From contig JAJKFJ010022835.1 of assembly GCA_027382625.1 (NCBI GenBank), positions 17,656-81,655 of the forward strand: DNA of 64,000 nucleotides, given 5' to 3'. Shown here one piece after another: positions 23,859-35,200 of the stretch. The stretch is from Tetmemena sp. SeJ-2015. Lineage: Eukaryota; Ciliophora; Spirotrichea; Sporadotrichida; Oxytrichidae. The notes beneath the pieces were generated by a model. That model searched no databases and was not told the DNA's origin. It saw only the letters and a list, made by a program, of their open reading frames with translations. Within the stretch, counting starts at the first letter, position 1. Each line of letters opens with the position of its first letter. The translations under genes and the position numbers were made by a program.

Positions 23859-26800
23859 TAAATTCAGGTATTGATATTATTTTATAATTGATCTAATTAT
23901 TTCTAAAATTGTCATAGTGAAATACATATAAGATTGACCGAATTGTCCAGCTGGAGGTGGATTCTGACCATTTTATTTCCATCTTAACTTACTTATAAGC
24001 TTATTTATAATCCTCTCAGAGTTGGGTTAAGGCCTGGTTTTAGACCATTAGCTTGACCAACTTGATGTAAAATTTTAAGCTCCTGCGCTAAGACCTGAGC
24101 TCGAGCTTACTCCACTGTTTGTTACTCCTTATCCTTGCTTAAAGACAGCAGACCTCGTTACATTACTGTTTAATTGTCCCTGAGATGGATCTAAAAATTG
24201 ATAAGCAACAAACTTTAAGAGCTTACTGTATTTGACTCTGTTTTTAGTATAATCAAAAAATCCTCCTGAAGTAAGAGAGCTGTTTCCTCCTTGATTAGGG
24301 GAGGAGGGTCTTTTTGCTGGAGCGCTTGCAGGTCGAGTCTGGCCTGCTTTGTTTGGACCAATTCTTGCCATGTTCGAAGCACCAGAATGAAGAATTGTGT
24401 TCTGATTGCTGCTTGCTGACCCAATTCTTTGCTATTGGCCTAGTGCGCCTCCTGAAATCGTACTGTTACTGCTATTCATGATTCTATAAATGGTTTAGCT
24501 AACTTAAAAAAGTCACTTACTTAATGGGGCCATTTCTGAAAGAGTTCAGCATATTCTTAGACTAAGTAGTTTATTGTGTGGTGCCACTTATTCCTCCATC
24601 TGCAGGATTCCTCTGGCCTAGATTTTGCTATGAGCTATTGTTAGTTATCATACTTTGCTATAGAAATGTTTTCTACTTGTTATAAGCTGTTCTAGTTTGA
24701 ACTGTGCTGTGTAGAATTTCCATTATTTACTCTAAGAGCTCTTTTCATTTCTATCTAATTGAGGTTATTGCCTTGGAAGACTTGCTATCCTTGAGAGTTT
24801 AGAGTGGATCGCTTCTTAGCAGATGAGTTGTCGTGAAGAGGTGGCTACTTAGATTAAACGCTCGGTGAGATACCTCTAATTTTCTGTTGTGAGATGACGT
24901 TTGTTCCTGTTTAGGAGTTTCCGTGAGGAAGAGGAGGCATTTAATTTTGAGAACTTAAGTTTGCTTGATGAGCAATAATTTAGGGATTAGGATGCTATAC
25001 AAGCTTTTGGGTTAGAATTTAAGAAATGCATAGAGATTTGAGAGATTAGCAGGCTAGATATTTTAGAGATCGCTGACAGGATTTTCAATAAGCAATGTTA
25101 TATTGTCATTGAAGAAAGGTTGATGTTGGATTTATCATCTGCAGGCAGAGTATTCTTCTAAGGAATCTTCTACGTTAACTCTCTTCTCTTCGGCTCAAGA
25201 TTATTTGTTTAAGCTTGATAGTTCATAAAATTAGACTAGTCTTGAAGAGGTTGATGATGAGTAGTTGGCTATTATGGGTGTTGTTAGAATTTCTACTATG
25301 GCTGATTGATCATGATAATGTTTTCCTATTGAGCCGAGTTCTACATCTGCTGTTTCAGCAATTGCTATTCCATGGACTAAGGATGGAAGTTTATCTAGGA
25401 GTGAGGTATTTATTGCTATTGCATTTGAAGAGATGGCTGATTTTAGTTGTGGCTCTAAGTCATACTTTGATTTTGAAGACCTGAAGTGTTCATTTATACA
25501 GTGACTGGGCCTCCCACATTAGAAGTCTTAGCAAGGAATCTCGATTTAGGTACATTAAGTCCTGGTTATTACTGGGAAGAGTTCAATATCTAAGAGAGAG
25601 GTCCCTATGCACTTTGCAGCTGCTGTTATTAAACTAGTTTCTAGCGAGAGCCTTTAACTATTGGTCTACAATTCTTAGGTAGCTTGTGATTCATAATGGG
25701 AGCAGGGTTCACCAAATTATTGCCCAAATAATTTAGAAGCTATAAGAAAAAAAATAATGTATTTAATGCATCACCAGGTCCTCTTCATCTGGTCCCTCCT
25801 CGGCAAGAGGTCTTTTCTGAAATTATAAATTCGGATTTTCATCAACCCATTTCAATGTGAAATTTTTGTCCTCATCAATGTTCACCTATGAGAGATCAGC
25901 CTAATGCTAACTTCGCAAATTTATTATCCTCATTTGAGAGTTCAAGTAAGTGTTTCTTAGAATCAGCTCTTCATTTTCCAAATGAATGTTATTGTCTGAG
26001 AGCTCGGTCCATCTTTATAAGATTTATAGTTTTAAGAAACTGTCTCATCTCAAGATCTTGTCTCCTTGAGTTGAGGAATTCAAGGGTCTTAAGGAGACTC
26101 CATCTGTATCTTCTCATTATGAAAGCGGCAATTACGAAGCAAGCTCTTTTTTCCCTCTCTCATAAAATGTCATTATAAAGATCTCATCTGGTATTTTCTC
26201 CTATTAGTCAAAGAGAGTCCATCAAATAAATTGATCTCCCTCGAAGGTAGAGCACTCCTATTGGCTCCCAATGATAAATAATATTTATCTTAAAATGGAA
26301 CACATTCAAATAAGTTGAAATTTACAACAACAATTTGACTTATAAATAGGATTTTTATCTATAATTAATTTGCAAGATAGAGAATATATCATCCCCGTAT
26401 ATTTATCCTCTTTTAGGAGCTATTCATATTGTAGGTTATCAGGTTGGCGTTCGGAATAGTTATTTATTTATAGTGTTTATTTAGAATCTTATGAAGCGGC
26501 TGCTTGATATCTCCTTCATTTGTAAGAAGGAATATGCTTTGTGGAGCGAGTGTATGTGTTAGGATTAGATTGACCAAATTAAAGATAAATGAAGAGAGAT
26601 AGACAGTCTGATAATAAAACTTGCTTGGCGAGTATCCTCTCAACTAATTTTAGATCAACTTGTTATGAGGCAGCTCCTATTAAATTTATAATGATAATCA
26701 ATTATGGGTTTTGAGTAGATGCTGAACTAGGACCTGAAGTTAAAATAGCTTATAATACGAAGAATTATACTTTGCTGATTGTTTTTCAAAATGAAGCTGT

Positions 26801-27043
26801 AACTTTTAAATGTAGAATTCTGATTGTTCACACCCAAGCTGCTATTATTGCCACTAGTATTTTGATTTGTGGATAACTACTGGGTGGGAGTATGTGGACG
26901 CTTGGGCACTGAACCAGGCCTTTGAGGCTGAGGTATACCTCCCAACAACCCACCACTATGGGAATTAGAGGTACTATTCTAACCAGAAGAAGAAGTTGGG
27001 GTATACTTTTGCACTTGGAATGGAGCTCTTTTCTTTTAATCAC
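23850..27043 (-). CDS. Q/N/S/G-rich low-complexity protein, multi-exon
   Basis: Under the ciliate code the minus strand is open over long Q/N/S-rich stretches: TSSSGQNSTSNSHSGGLLGG with QPQRPGSVPKRPHTPTQQL (near 26990-26860); HNQNQPSLQMQQQQIPHSQ (near 25460-25200); NSSQQNLGQRNPADGGISG (near 24650-24530); MNSSNSTISGGALGQQQRIG (from 24479); and GQTRPASAPAKRPSSPNQGG with FFDYTKNRVKYSKLLKFVAY (24371-24180). The C-terminal stretch has GQNPPPAGQFGQS. If the last frame is used, its TGA (23850-23852) nearly abuts the convergent phosphate transporter stop. Such composition is common in ciliate RNA-binding or regulatory proteins, but no domain is seen. It may be more than one gene. Confidence 0.5.
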
Positions 27044-27269
27044 TATCTGTAATTAATTTGAATAGAAAGTATCAGCAATTTTTGAAAAATACCAAGCTTT
27101 TGCTGATGTTGATTTGAGAGATAATTATTCAGAAGATTTTCAAGCTAGGCTGTCATTGAAGAATAAAATTGCAATTATAATAAAAGAAGATAAAACTTTT
27201 ATTTTTATAATAGAGGTCTTTGCTTTACGGACTCATTAACCCTAACTAATTGAACTTTATTAAAGAAGA

Positions 27270-28746
27270 TCAGCAAGGGGAGCCATTTGAGAGTTCAAGA
27301 AGGAGTTTAAATTTTATAATTTCTCTTAATCGCATTACTAAGTCAGTCCATCTTTGAGTCTTTGGACCAATTCCTCTCTGGTAAAGTTTATTTTCGTACT
27401 GGGAGAGCTAACTCAAAAAGCTCTACCTCATCTCAACATCACTTCCTCATTCCCTGTCTATTATGAAATTTAATTTGCCACTTTTAGCAAGCTCTGTTCT
27501 ATGCCTTTACAGACTGAACGAGTACAGATTCCTAGTTATCAATAGCCTCCTCCATGAATTTATAGATCTCAATCAATTCTCCATAATATTCTTCCTAAGA
27601 GAGTCTACTTCTCGTCGTCTTGCCAGTTCAAGGTAAGGTAGAGCAGCTTTAAATTTCTGCTCCCAATGATTTGGAAGCTGAGTGCCTGCTGTGTTCACCA
27701 CTCTTGTAACCTTGTTTGCGACGACGAACTCCAAGTCCTGAGCACCGAACTCGTCGCAAATGAAAATACCATCCTTGATCTTTTTTCACACCTATAATAT
27801 CGCCCTAGTCTCCTTCCTCTCCATTTCTTTCCTCTTATACTTTCTATGCTTATAGCGCTATCTGCTGCTATTATTGCTAGACTTGTTGCTGGCTTTGGTT
27901 GAATTGCTGGCTGTTCTAATTTTACGGAGCTTGCATTTAGAATTGCTATTGTTGCTAATTAAACCCGTTCAAAAAAAATATTTAAAAAATGCAAGTGGTA
28001 AGAGCAAATAAAATATTACGATTCTACTGAGAGGGCTGAGGTGCGGCATTGTGACCTCCGAAATAATTCTACTGCTATTAAGAAGCACCTGAATGGTTGA
28101 GTAGCTGCGAGGGAATCTGCTGATTGCCGAAACCTAATGGCACCTACTGTTGTTACTATATCCCTACTATTTAATGTATCATTCATAAAGAGAGTGTAAT
28201 CAAAGAATACTATAATTTGAATTGAGCCAGGTTAATTGAACTGGTTCTGATGAGCTTAATTCAAATGATTAGAAAAGTTCTAAGGTGCCCCCGAGAGCTG
28301 CTGATTTTGTTGGGTGTTCATCATCTGCTGCTGTTGTCGCTATCAATTTAAAAGATAAACTAATAAATGAAGTTGGCTATTAGAGTTGGACTTTGAAGGA
28401 ATCTTGAGGAACCGGAGGATGGTGATGGCCACTTGCTGCTTGCATGTTGATACTGGCCCCTTGTGCCGCAGTGATTATGTTCCCTGAGGGTCCCACGTGC
28501 TGCTGAGAGAAAGGTCCAGCTATATTCGTAATAGATATAATAAAATAAAAATATGAGCTAGTTGTTATTGAGCTGTCGTTGTGGTTTTCATATACATATT
28601 TTAAATGTAGAGTATTATTCTAATCAAAAAATATAACTATTACTAACTTTATTCACTCACTCCTCTCATGTTACCGCTCCTGCCTAAATATCTGAGACTA
28701 TCAAGAGTTCAAACTTCTTTTTCTTCTTTTTGCCCAGAGTATACAT
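27270..28746 (-). CDS. Dual-specificity-phosphatase-like protein with Q-rich N-terminus
   Basis: A possible ATG at 28746 starts MYTLGKKKKKKFELLIVSDI. Exons with QQHVGPSGNIITAAQGASIN, QQQQMMNTQQNQQLSGAPQN and GFGNQQIPSQLLNHSGASQQ follow. The conserved part (27785-27270) has KDGIFICDEFGAQDLEFVVA, NKVTRVVNTAGTQLPNHWE, LTLNWQDDEKQT, EEYYGELIEIYKFMEEAID and ESVLVQSVKAQNRAC, then LSQLSQYENKLYQRGIGPKT before TGA. I recognise this order from protist DSP-like proteins. The P-loop equivalent VQSVKAQNRAC lacks the HCX5R cysteine, so it is probably a pseudophosphatase. Two 1-nt frame changes (after PNHWEQKF near 27645 and near 27605) break the frame; they are either base errors or decay. Confidence 0.6.
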
Positions 28747-29180
28747 GGGCTACTCTTTAAGTGTTAAAGTCTTTTCTCAATAAATAGGGTTTCTATTTTT
28801 AATATAAAAAGAGGAAAGAATACTAGAAAGTAGTACTACTCAAACCAAAGTGAGAAGGAGGGTCAAAAAGTTTATAGTTTATTTGTAGTGGAAGTAGAAT
28901 TTATTTTGAATTTTGAATTCCCTCTCTTCAACGATTAAAATGATCTTCAAAGATGGCAATAGATCATTACAAGGAAATTATATAAAATAGAAAGAAAAAA
29001 AAAAGATCTCAGAAAAATTTATAAGTTAAAAAACAAGTTCTACCTATTTAAGATGTGGCAGTTTATAAACTTTCTGAATTTAATTTTATTAGAAATTTGC
29101 GAGCTAGTAGTGTAAACCGAATTGAATAATAATGCTTTGATTGAATTAATTTGGATAATGACTCGAAACTGTTTAATATA
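28747..29180. other. Intergenic region between divergent genes
   Basis: AT-rich region between the phosphatase-like gene (minus) and ATPase copy 1 (plus). A part near 28885-28950 (ATTTATTTTGAATT...TTCAACGATTAAAATGATCT) resembles DNA near 37545-37595 upstream of ATPase copy 2, so it belongs to the duplicated unit. No gene is supported. Confidence 0.45.
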
Positions 29181-29247
29181 AATTTAATATCTTTAAATAA
29201 GGTAGACTTCACAATACTTAGTTTTCGCTTCTAAACAAAGTTAACCA
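29181..29247 (+). promoter_or_regulatory. Conserved 5' flank of ATPase copy 1
   Basis: TTTAATATCTTTAAATAAGG followed by TAGACTTC and ACTTAGTT lies just upstream of the ATG. It is repeated almost exactly upstream of ATPase copy 2 at 38241-38308 (TTTAATATCTTCTTTAAATA, AGGTAGACTTCCC, ACTTAGTT). Conservation of flank and spacing to the ATG marks it as promoter/5'UTR carried along in a tandem duplication. Confidence 0.55.
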
Positions 29248-32200
29248 ATGGCTGCCTTCTCCAAGAAAATAGACGAGCCACTGCTCTCAGAGGATTATGG
29301 TCAATTCGAAATCTCTGGAGAACAACTTATGTAAGCAATGGTTTAAATTTAAAGACTTCTCTCATCCAAGGCTCTTAGTCCATTCTAAAACTACTATTAT
29401 TATGCAGAATATAGTAGAGAATTAAAGATGTTTAAAACCTAAATGCAATTAATAATTTGGTTTCTTATCCGCGAAGGAGGAGGCCATTTAATATTTATTG
29501 GTTCGATAGGAAATATTAGAAATATTTGAAGGGCTTTGAGAGAATTTTAACTTTCCATTCTTACATCACAATATTAGGGAACTTTTCAATATTTCTAACA
29601 TCTAAAAATTACACTATTAAATGGGTATAAGATAAATTAAATTGATAACATCTTCAGCGGCCATTATAACGGGAATAAAATTTCACACAGTACTTATGAA
29701 CTGTGGCACACCTACGGCGACACCTAGGGCATCGCCACCAAACTCAGATCTAGCCTTGAAGTAAGTCAATCAGATAAGAAAATAATTAACTCTCTAAGAA
29801 CTTTTTTCCTCAGTTTAAATTAAAAAATCTTCTGAATGCTCTCATATCATCGTAAAGATTACAATCCATCCATCTCTGAGATAACATTAAAAGTTGATCA
29901 GGGAAAGTTAAAGGATTGTGAAATAAGATTTATTTTTTTAGAATAATTTATTTAAAACGAAATAACTTGATAAGAAATTAATATCTTTTATTATAGAACG
30001 GAATTGCAGCAACTTAAAACGACATTAACTCTTTTGTTAAATAATTTTTTATTTTTAAATTAAGAAGAGGATTGAAGAGTAAGTATTCTTGGCAAGATAA
30101 ATAGAAAAATTATCTCATCATACTTTATTCTTAATTTTCCCTTTTGTTTAATCAATTGTTGAACTTATCTTTCTAGATTTGGTTCTAACAGTAATAAAAC
30201 CTCACAAATATTAAAAAATGTGAGAATTACTTGGGTATCATTAATTTCTTTATTTTAATAGAGAATGCAATAGGGAGCCTAAAAGATATACTAATCATTC
30301 TCTGTTTATTTAATTAACAGTAGAGATTAAAACTAGTAAACTATCTTTAATTGTATAAATATTATTTTTTTCCCTAATTCTAAACTCATTTTATTTTTTT
30401 AAAAAAAAACTGTAAATTTTACAGAGTTGGCACGGGAGCTCGAACAAGACAATTTAGCACGAAGCAAACAGAAACCATAGCCGCGCGCAGCTAAAAAATT
30501 TATTACCTTAAATGTCATGGTATTAAGACTATCTAGTTCAAGCTCCCGTGCCAACTCTGTTAAATTGGGTTTTAAAAGATGGAGTTGCTCATCGGAAAGA
30601 TAGACATTATTTATACAATTAGCAATAATTAACTAGTTAAAATCTCTATTCATAATGAAATCTAAAAAGATTAAATTCTAAAGTCTACTTCTTAAAATCT
30701 CTTGTATAATACTTCTTAAATTCTCTTGTATAATACTTATTATTAAGCGAGTCAAACGCGAAATTACTCAAAAATAACTACATGATCCATCCTATCTCAG
30801 TTTCATTTTGACTCTAAGGTATGGATGTAGTCACCCTTATCAGTAGTAATAGCCAGTTCTCAGCATCAACTCCATCTCAAAAATGTTGAGAGTGCCAGCG
30901 CGCACTATACTCTCGCATTTGAAAGTTGCAGATGAGAAAGTTAGGAGTTGCAGCTGTTCCTCATCGCACTTCTAAGTTTCAAGATGTCACATCAATTATT
31001 TGATTGATCCTCAAACTCTTCGCCACTAAGCGCACTTCAGTTTGGAGTAGCGCGCGAAGATCTTCCATAGATAGTTTCCTTATCTCAAGATCTCTCCGTA
31101 GACTGTAGCAAACATCTATCGTTGAAATGGCATAACGTAAAAACTGTGAATCGAGTGAAGCGCGTTATAGACTTCACTAAGCCATTTTATTATAATAATC
31201 TGAAATATATTTACACTGCTCAGGTGTGAGAGGATAGCGTGAAGTTTGTATGTGCTGACGAAGCTGTGTTCACACACAACACCTTCATGAAGAAGAGTTG
31301 GTACAAGAAGCACGATAACATAGAAGTTTACGAGTAGAAAGTAAATATAACTACAAGTGCGTTACTTGCAGGAATCAGCGAAGACTCAGGCTTAGAAGCT
31401 TATGTCCTTCATCCTCGCTCTATCAAGCGAGAGCAGTATGTTGCGTTCCTTAAGAAGCTCAGAGAGAAGATCACAGACGGTGAGATCGTTCTACTCGTTG
31501 ACAACCTCAGCGTACACAAGACAAAGGAAGCGAAGAAGGCATACGCTGAGTTGAACATCACTCCTGTTTTTAATGTTCCATACTCGCCAGAGTTCAACGG
31601 CATTGAGTTTTACTGGAACTTAGTTAAGGGACACTATAAGAAGCTGCTGCTCTATCACTTGATGCATGATTAAGCTATCGATACAGAGGATTTAATAGTG
31701 AGTAGTTGTAAGAGAGTGGAAGAAGAGAAGACAAAGTTATGTGCGAGATAAGGTAGAGTGAATATTTAGGAAAAGTATTTAAGCTTAATTAATGACTTAA
31801 GTCACTTTTGCTTATCTGGGAAGAAGGGATTCTTAGAGGATTCTAAAGCTCATTATATTTTGGTGTTTGAACGAACAGCCTCAATTTCGTTCTTATTTGA
31901 CATTCATCTTTGAGATCTTAGAAGACCGAATTTTGCAAATCCTATTGATTTTATCCGTTGCGCTTGTAGGAATCGGCATTTGGAATGACGGATCTTAACA
32001 TGGATGGATTGAAGGTCTTTCAATTTTTATCGCTGTTACTATTTTCGTATCTGTGATTGCTGGAATCAACTACTTAAAGGAGAAGAAAGTTGAAAATCTA
32101 TTCTCAAAGGCTGGTGACTAGTACATTGCGGTCTATAGAGGAGAATAAGGATTAACAACCCGAGTCTAAATAGAATTGATCTCTATCATATAAATTTTTT

Positions 32201-35200
32201 GCAACTTTCTCTTTTAAATTTATGAGTGCTCAGCTCTGAATTAGTCATAGAAAAAAGCTTAAATAAATTGAAGTTAAATGATTAGTAGTTGGTGACTTGA
32301 TCAAGATTGAGTCTGGGATGAGAGTGCCAGCAGATTGTTTGCTAGTAAGTGGTACGGATGTGGCCTGTAATGAGTCTATGATGACTGGAGAGTATGATTT
32401 GAATAAGAAAACTCCCCTATCAGCTGAGTCTTTTCAAAATAACCCTTGTCCATTCATGTTGAGCAAGACTTACATTCTTAGTGGCGAGGGGTAAGCTTTA
32501 ATATGCGCTGTTGGACGTTACACTTATGCTGGTAGGATCTTTTAAAATTTGATATAAGAAAAAAAGTCAACTCCACTCCAAGAAAGACTCGAGATTATTG
32601 AAAATAAGATTGGGAAAATTGGTGTGTATGTTGCAATGCTTACCTTCATTTCTATGACTTTAAAGCTCATTATCACACTTGTTGTCAGCGATGCTAGCGT
32701 AAGTTAGATTCACATTATTCTTGAAATCTTGATCTCATCATAAATTTATAGTACTTGATGTCTATTGGCACTTTTAAGAAGCTTCTTGAGTTTTTAATTA
32801 TCGCTATCTCTTTGATTGTAGTCTCTGCTCCTGAGGGACTTTCTCTTGCAGTTACTATTTCCCTCGCCTTCTCATTAATAAAGATGAAGGATTAGAAAAA
32901 CTTTGTTCGAAATTTTGACGCATTAGAGATTATGGGGTGCGCCAACGAGATCTGCACTGACAAGACTGGCACACTCACTAAGAATGAAGCTTCTGTTCGC
33001 GAGATCTACTTCAACGAAGAAATCTACTCAGGTAGACCCTCTAATTTCAGCTCAATCGTCAATGCTGACAAACTTATTGAGTCTGTCCTATACAATTGCT
33101 CTGTTCGAATTGAGTAAAACTAGAAAGGTGAACTCGAAGTTAAGGGTAGTGGCCCTGAGCAAGGGCTTATTAAATTTCATAAGTCATTAACTTTTTGTTT
33201 CATACTGTTAGATATTAAGTTCGTGAAGGATATTGGAGTAGACGCTCATCACATCATTAGACATAAGGAAGATAAAGTGCTCCAGTAAATCCCCTTTAAC
33301 TCAAGACGCAAAAGAATAACTACAGCTATCCGTCACCCCACTATTGTAAACCTAGTTAGAGTTTTCGTGAGGGGTACCCCGGAAATTGTGATGGAACTTT
33401 GCGACAAAATCCTAGATAAGGATGGTAGCGCCAAGGAGTTCAATTCAAATGAGAAGTAGAAGGTCCTTCAAGATATTGTATCCGACAATTTCACGAAAAA
33501 GGTATTCAGAACATTCCTCGTTGCCTATAATGATTTATCTCTTCAAGAATATGAAGTACTCCTAGCCAGTAATAACAACTAATATATTAGTAAATCAATC
33601 ATAGATACATTTTTAAGATTAGAAACTTCTAAGATGAAAAGGATAAAGATGCACTTGAAAGAGGCTTGACATTTATTGGAATCTTCGCACTCTCCGACCC
33701 TTTGAGAGACGAGATTGTTGAATCAGTGAGCAAGTGCCGCCAAGCAGGCGTAAACATCCGTATGGTCACTCAAGACAATTTAACCTCAGCCAAAGCAACA
33801 GCCATCGAGGCGGGTATCGTCACTGCTGCTGAAGCTGAACAAGAATACGTTTGCATGGAGGCCTAGCAGTTCCGCGAGATTTGTGGTAGCAAAAAGAACA
33901 TGTTCAGTATCATTAAAGACAAGTTGAAATTGTAAACTATTTGCTTGCACATTAAACTATAAAATGCCCTTTTAATGGGAAAATTAGTATAGCATCGAGC
34001 TGTAAAACAAGGATTTAATTTAAATAATTGATATGCATAGTGATCTGGAGAAAATATTCATGCTCAGAAATAATAAAAAACTTTCGTCAGCAAAGAAGCA
34101 GAAATTTTATTGCGGGTACAGTGATTATTGGAATTATTCCATTGCTCTGTTTAACACTGGCAAGACCGTAAAGTTCTACTAAGAGGTAGTGAAATCCATC
34201 CTCCAAAAGCTTAGATCCGTATATAAAGTTTAGAATGATCAATCGATTTTTTCTCTACAAATGCTTTTGACTACAAGAAGATTGCTATAAAATGTGTCAC
34301 TTTTAGCATAAGAAATGCTTCTAGAGTAACTAATTTTGTTCTCAAACTGAACTTTGTCTCTTTTATATATCAAACAATTCTTCATCATTACTAATTTCTT
34401 CAAATCAAACGATCATTAATGATAAGTGCAAGATTTTTACTGATTTAAATCTTAACAGACAAGTTGAAGGTCATGGCTAGATCAACCCCAGAAGACAAAT
34501 ACATGCTTGTTACTCAACTCTAGGAGCACAAAGCTGTAGTAGCAGTTACTGGAGATGGCACAAGCGACGCCCCCGCCCTTAGGAAGGCAGATGTTAGTTT
34601 CGCTATGGGCATCACTGGAACCGAGGTTGCTAAGGAAGCATCAGACATCATCCTGCTCGATGATAACTTCGCCAGCATCTTGACCGCAGTAAAGTGGGGT
34701 CGTAACATCTACGAGAACGTGCGTAAGTTCATCCAATTCTAACTCACAGTCAACGTCGTTGCCATGTTCATCGTATTCCTTGGTGGAGTCGCTTAGAACG
34801 ACTCTCCCCTCACTTCAGTGCAAATGCTCTGGATAAATCTCATTATGGACGCCTTAGCTGCTCTTGCTCTTGCAACTGAAGCTCCCAGCACCAACAATCT
34901 CCAGAAAAAGTGCTACTCCAGAGAGGATCCAATCATTGCAGACTACATGTGGAGAAATATTATAGGTCAAGCTCTCTTCCAAATAGCACAAATACACTTA
35001 TGAGTCATCATTTTTAATTGCTGTGCTGGTGACTATACTATTCAGAGGGAAGCAGATCTTCGGCTTCGAATATGACGAAAGCATTAGCTTCTACTACACA
35101 GTTACAGTTGATGGCCAAGTAGTCTAAATGATGAACTAAACCTTAAAAGTAATGTTTAGTATAGATGACCAAGACAGCATTTTCTAATTCGTTTTAAATT

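Noticed and set aside
24960..25490. Plus-strand stretch that looks coding but has several in-frame TGA
   Set aside because: The opposite strand is an uninterrupted Q-rich frame (SLQMQQQQIPHSQ), so the plus reading is a shadow and not evidence that TGA is recoded.
30417..30566. tRNA-like gene
   Set aside because: GTTCAAGCTCCCG resembles a T-arm, but no matching stem, D-arm or anticodon arm could be built. The inverted-repeat reading explains the sequence better.
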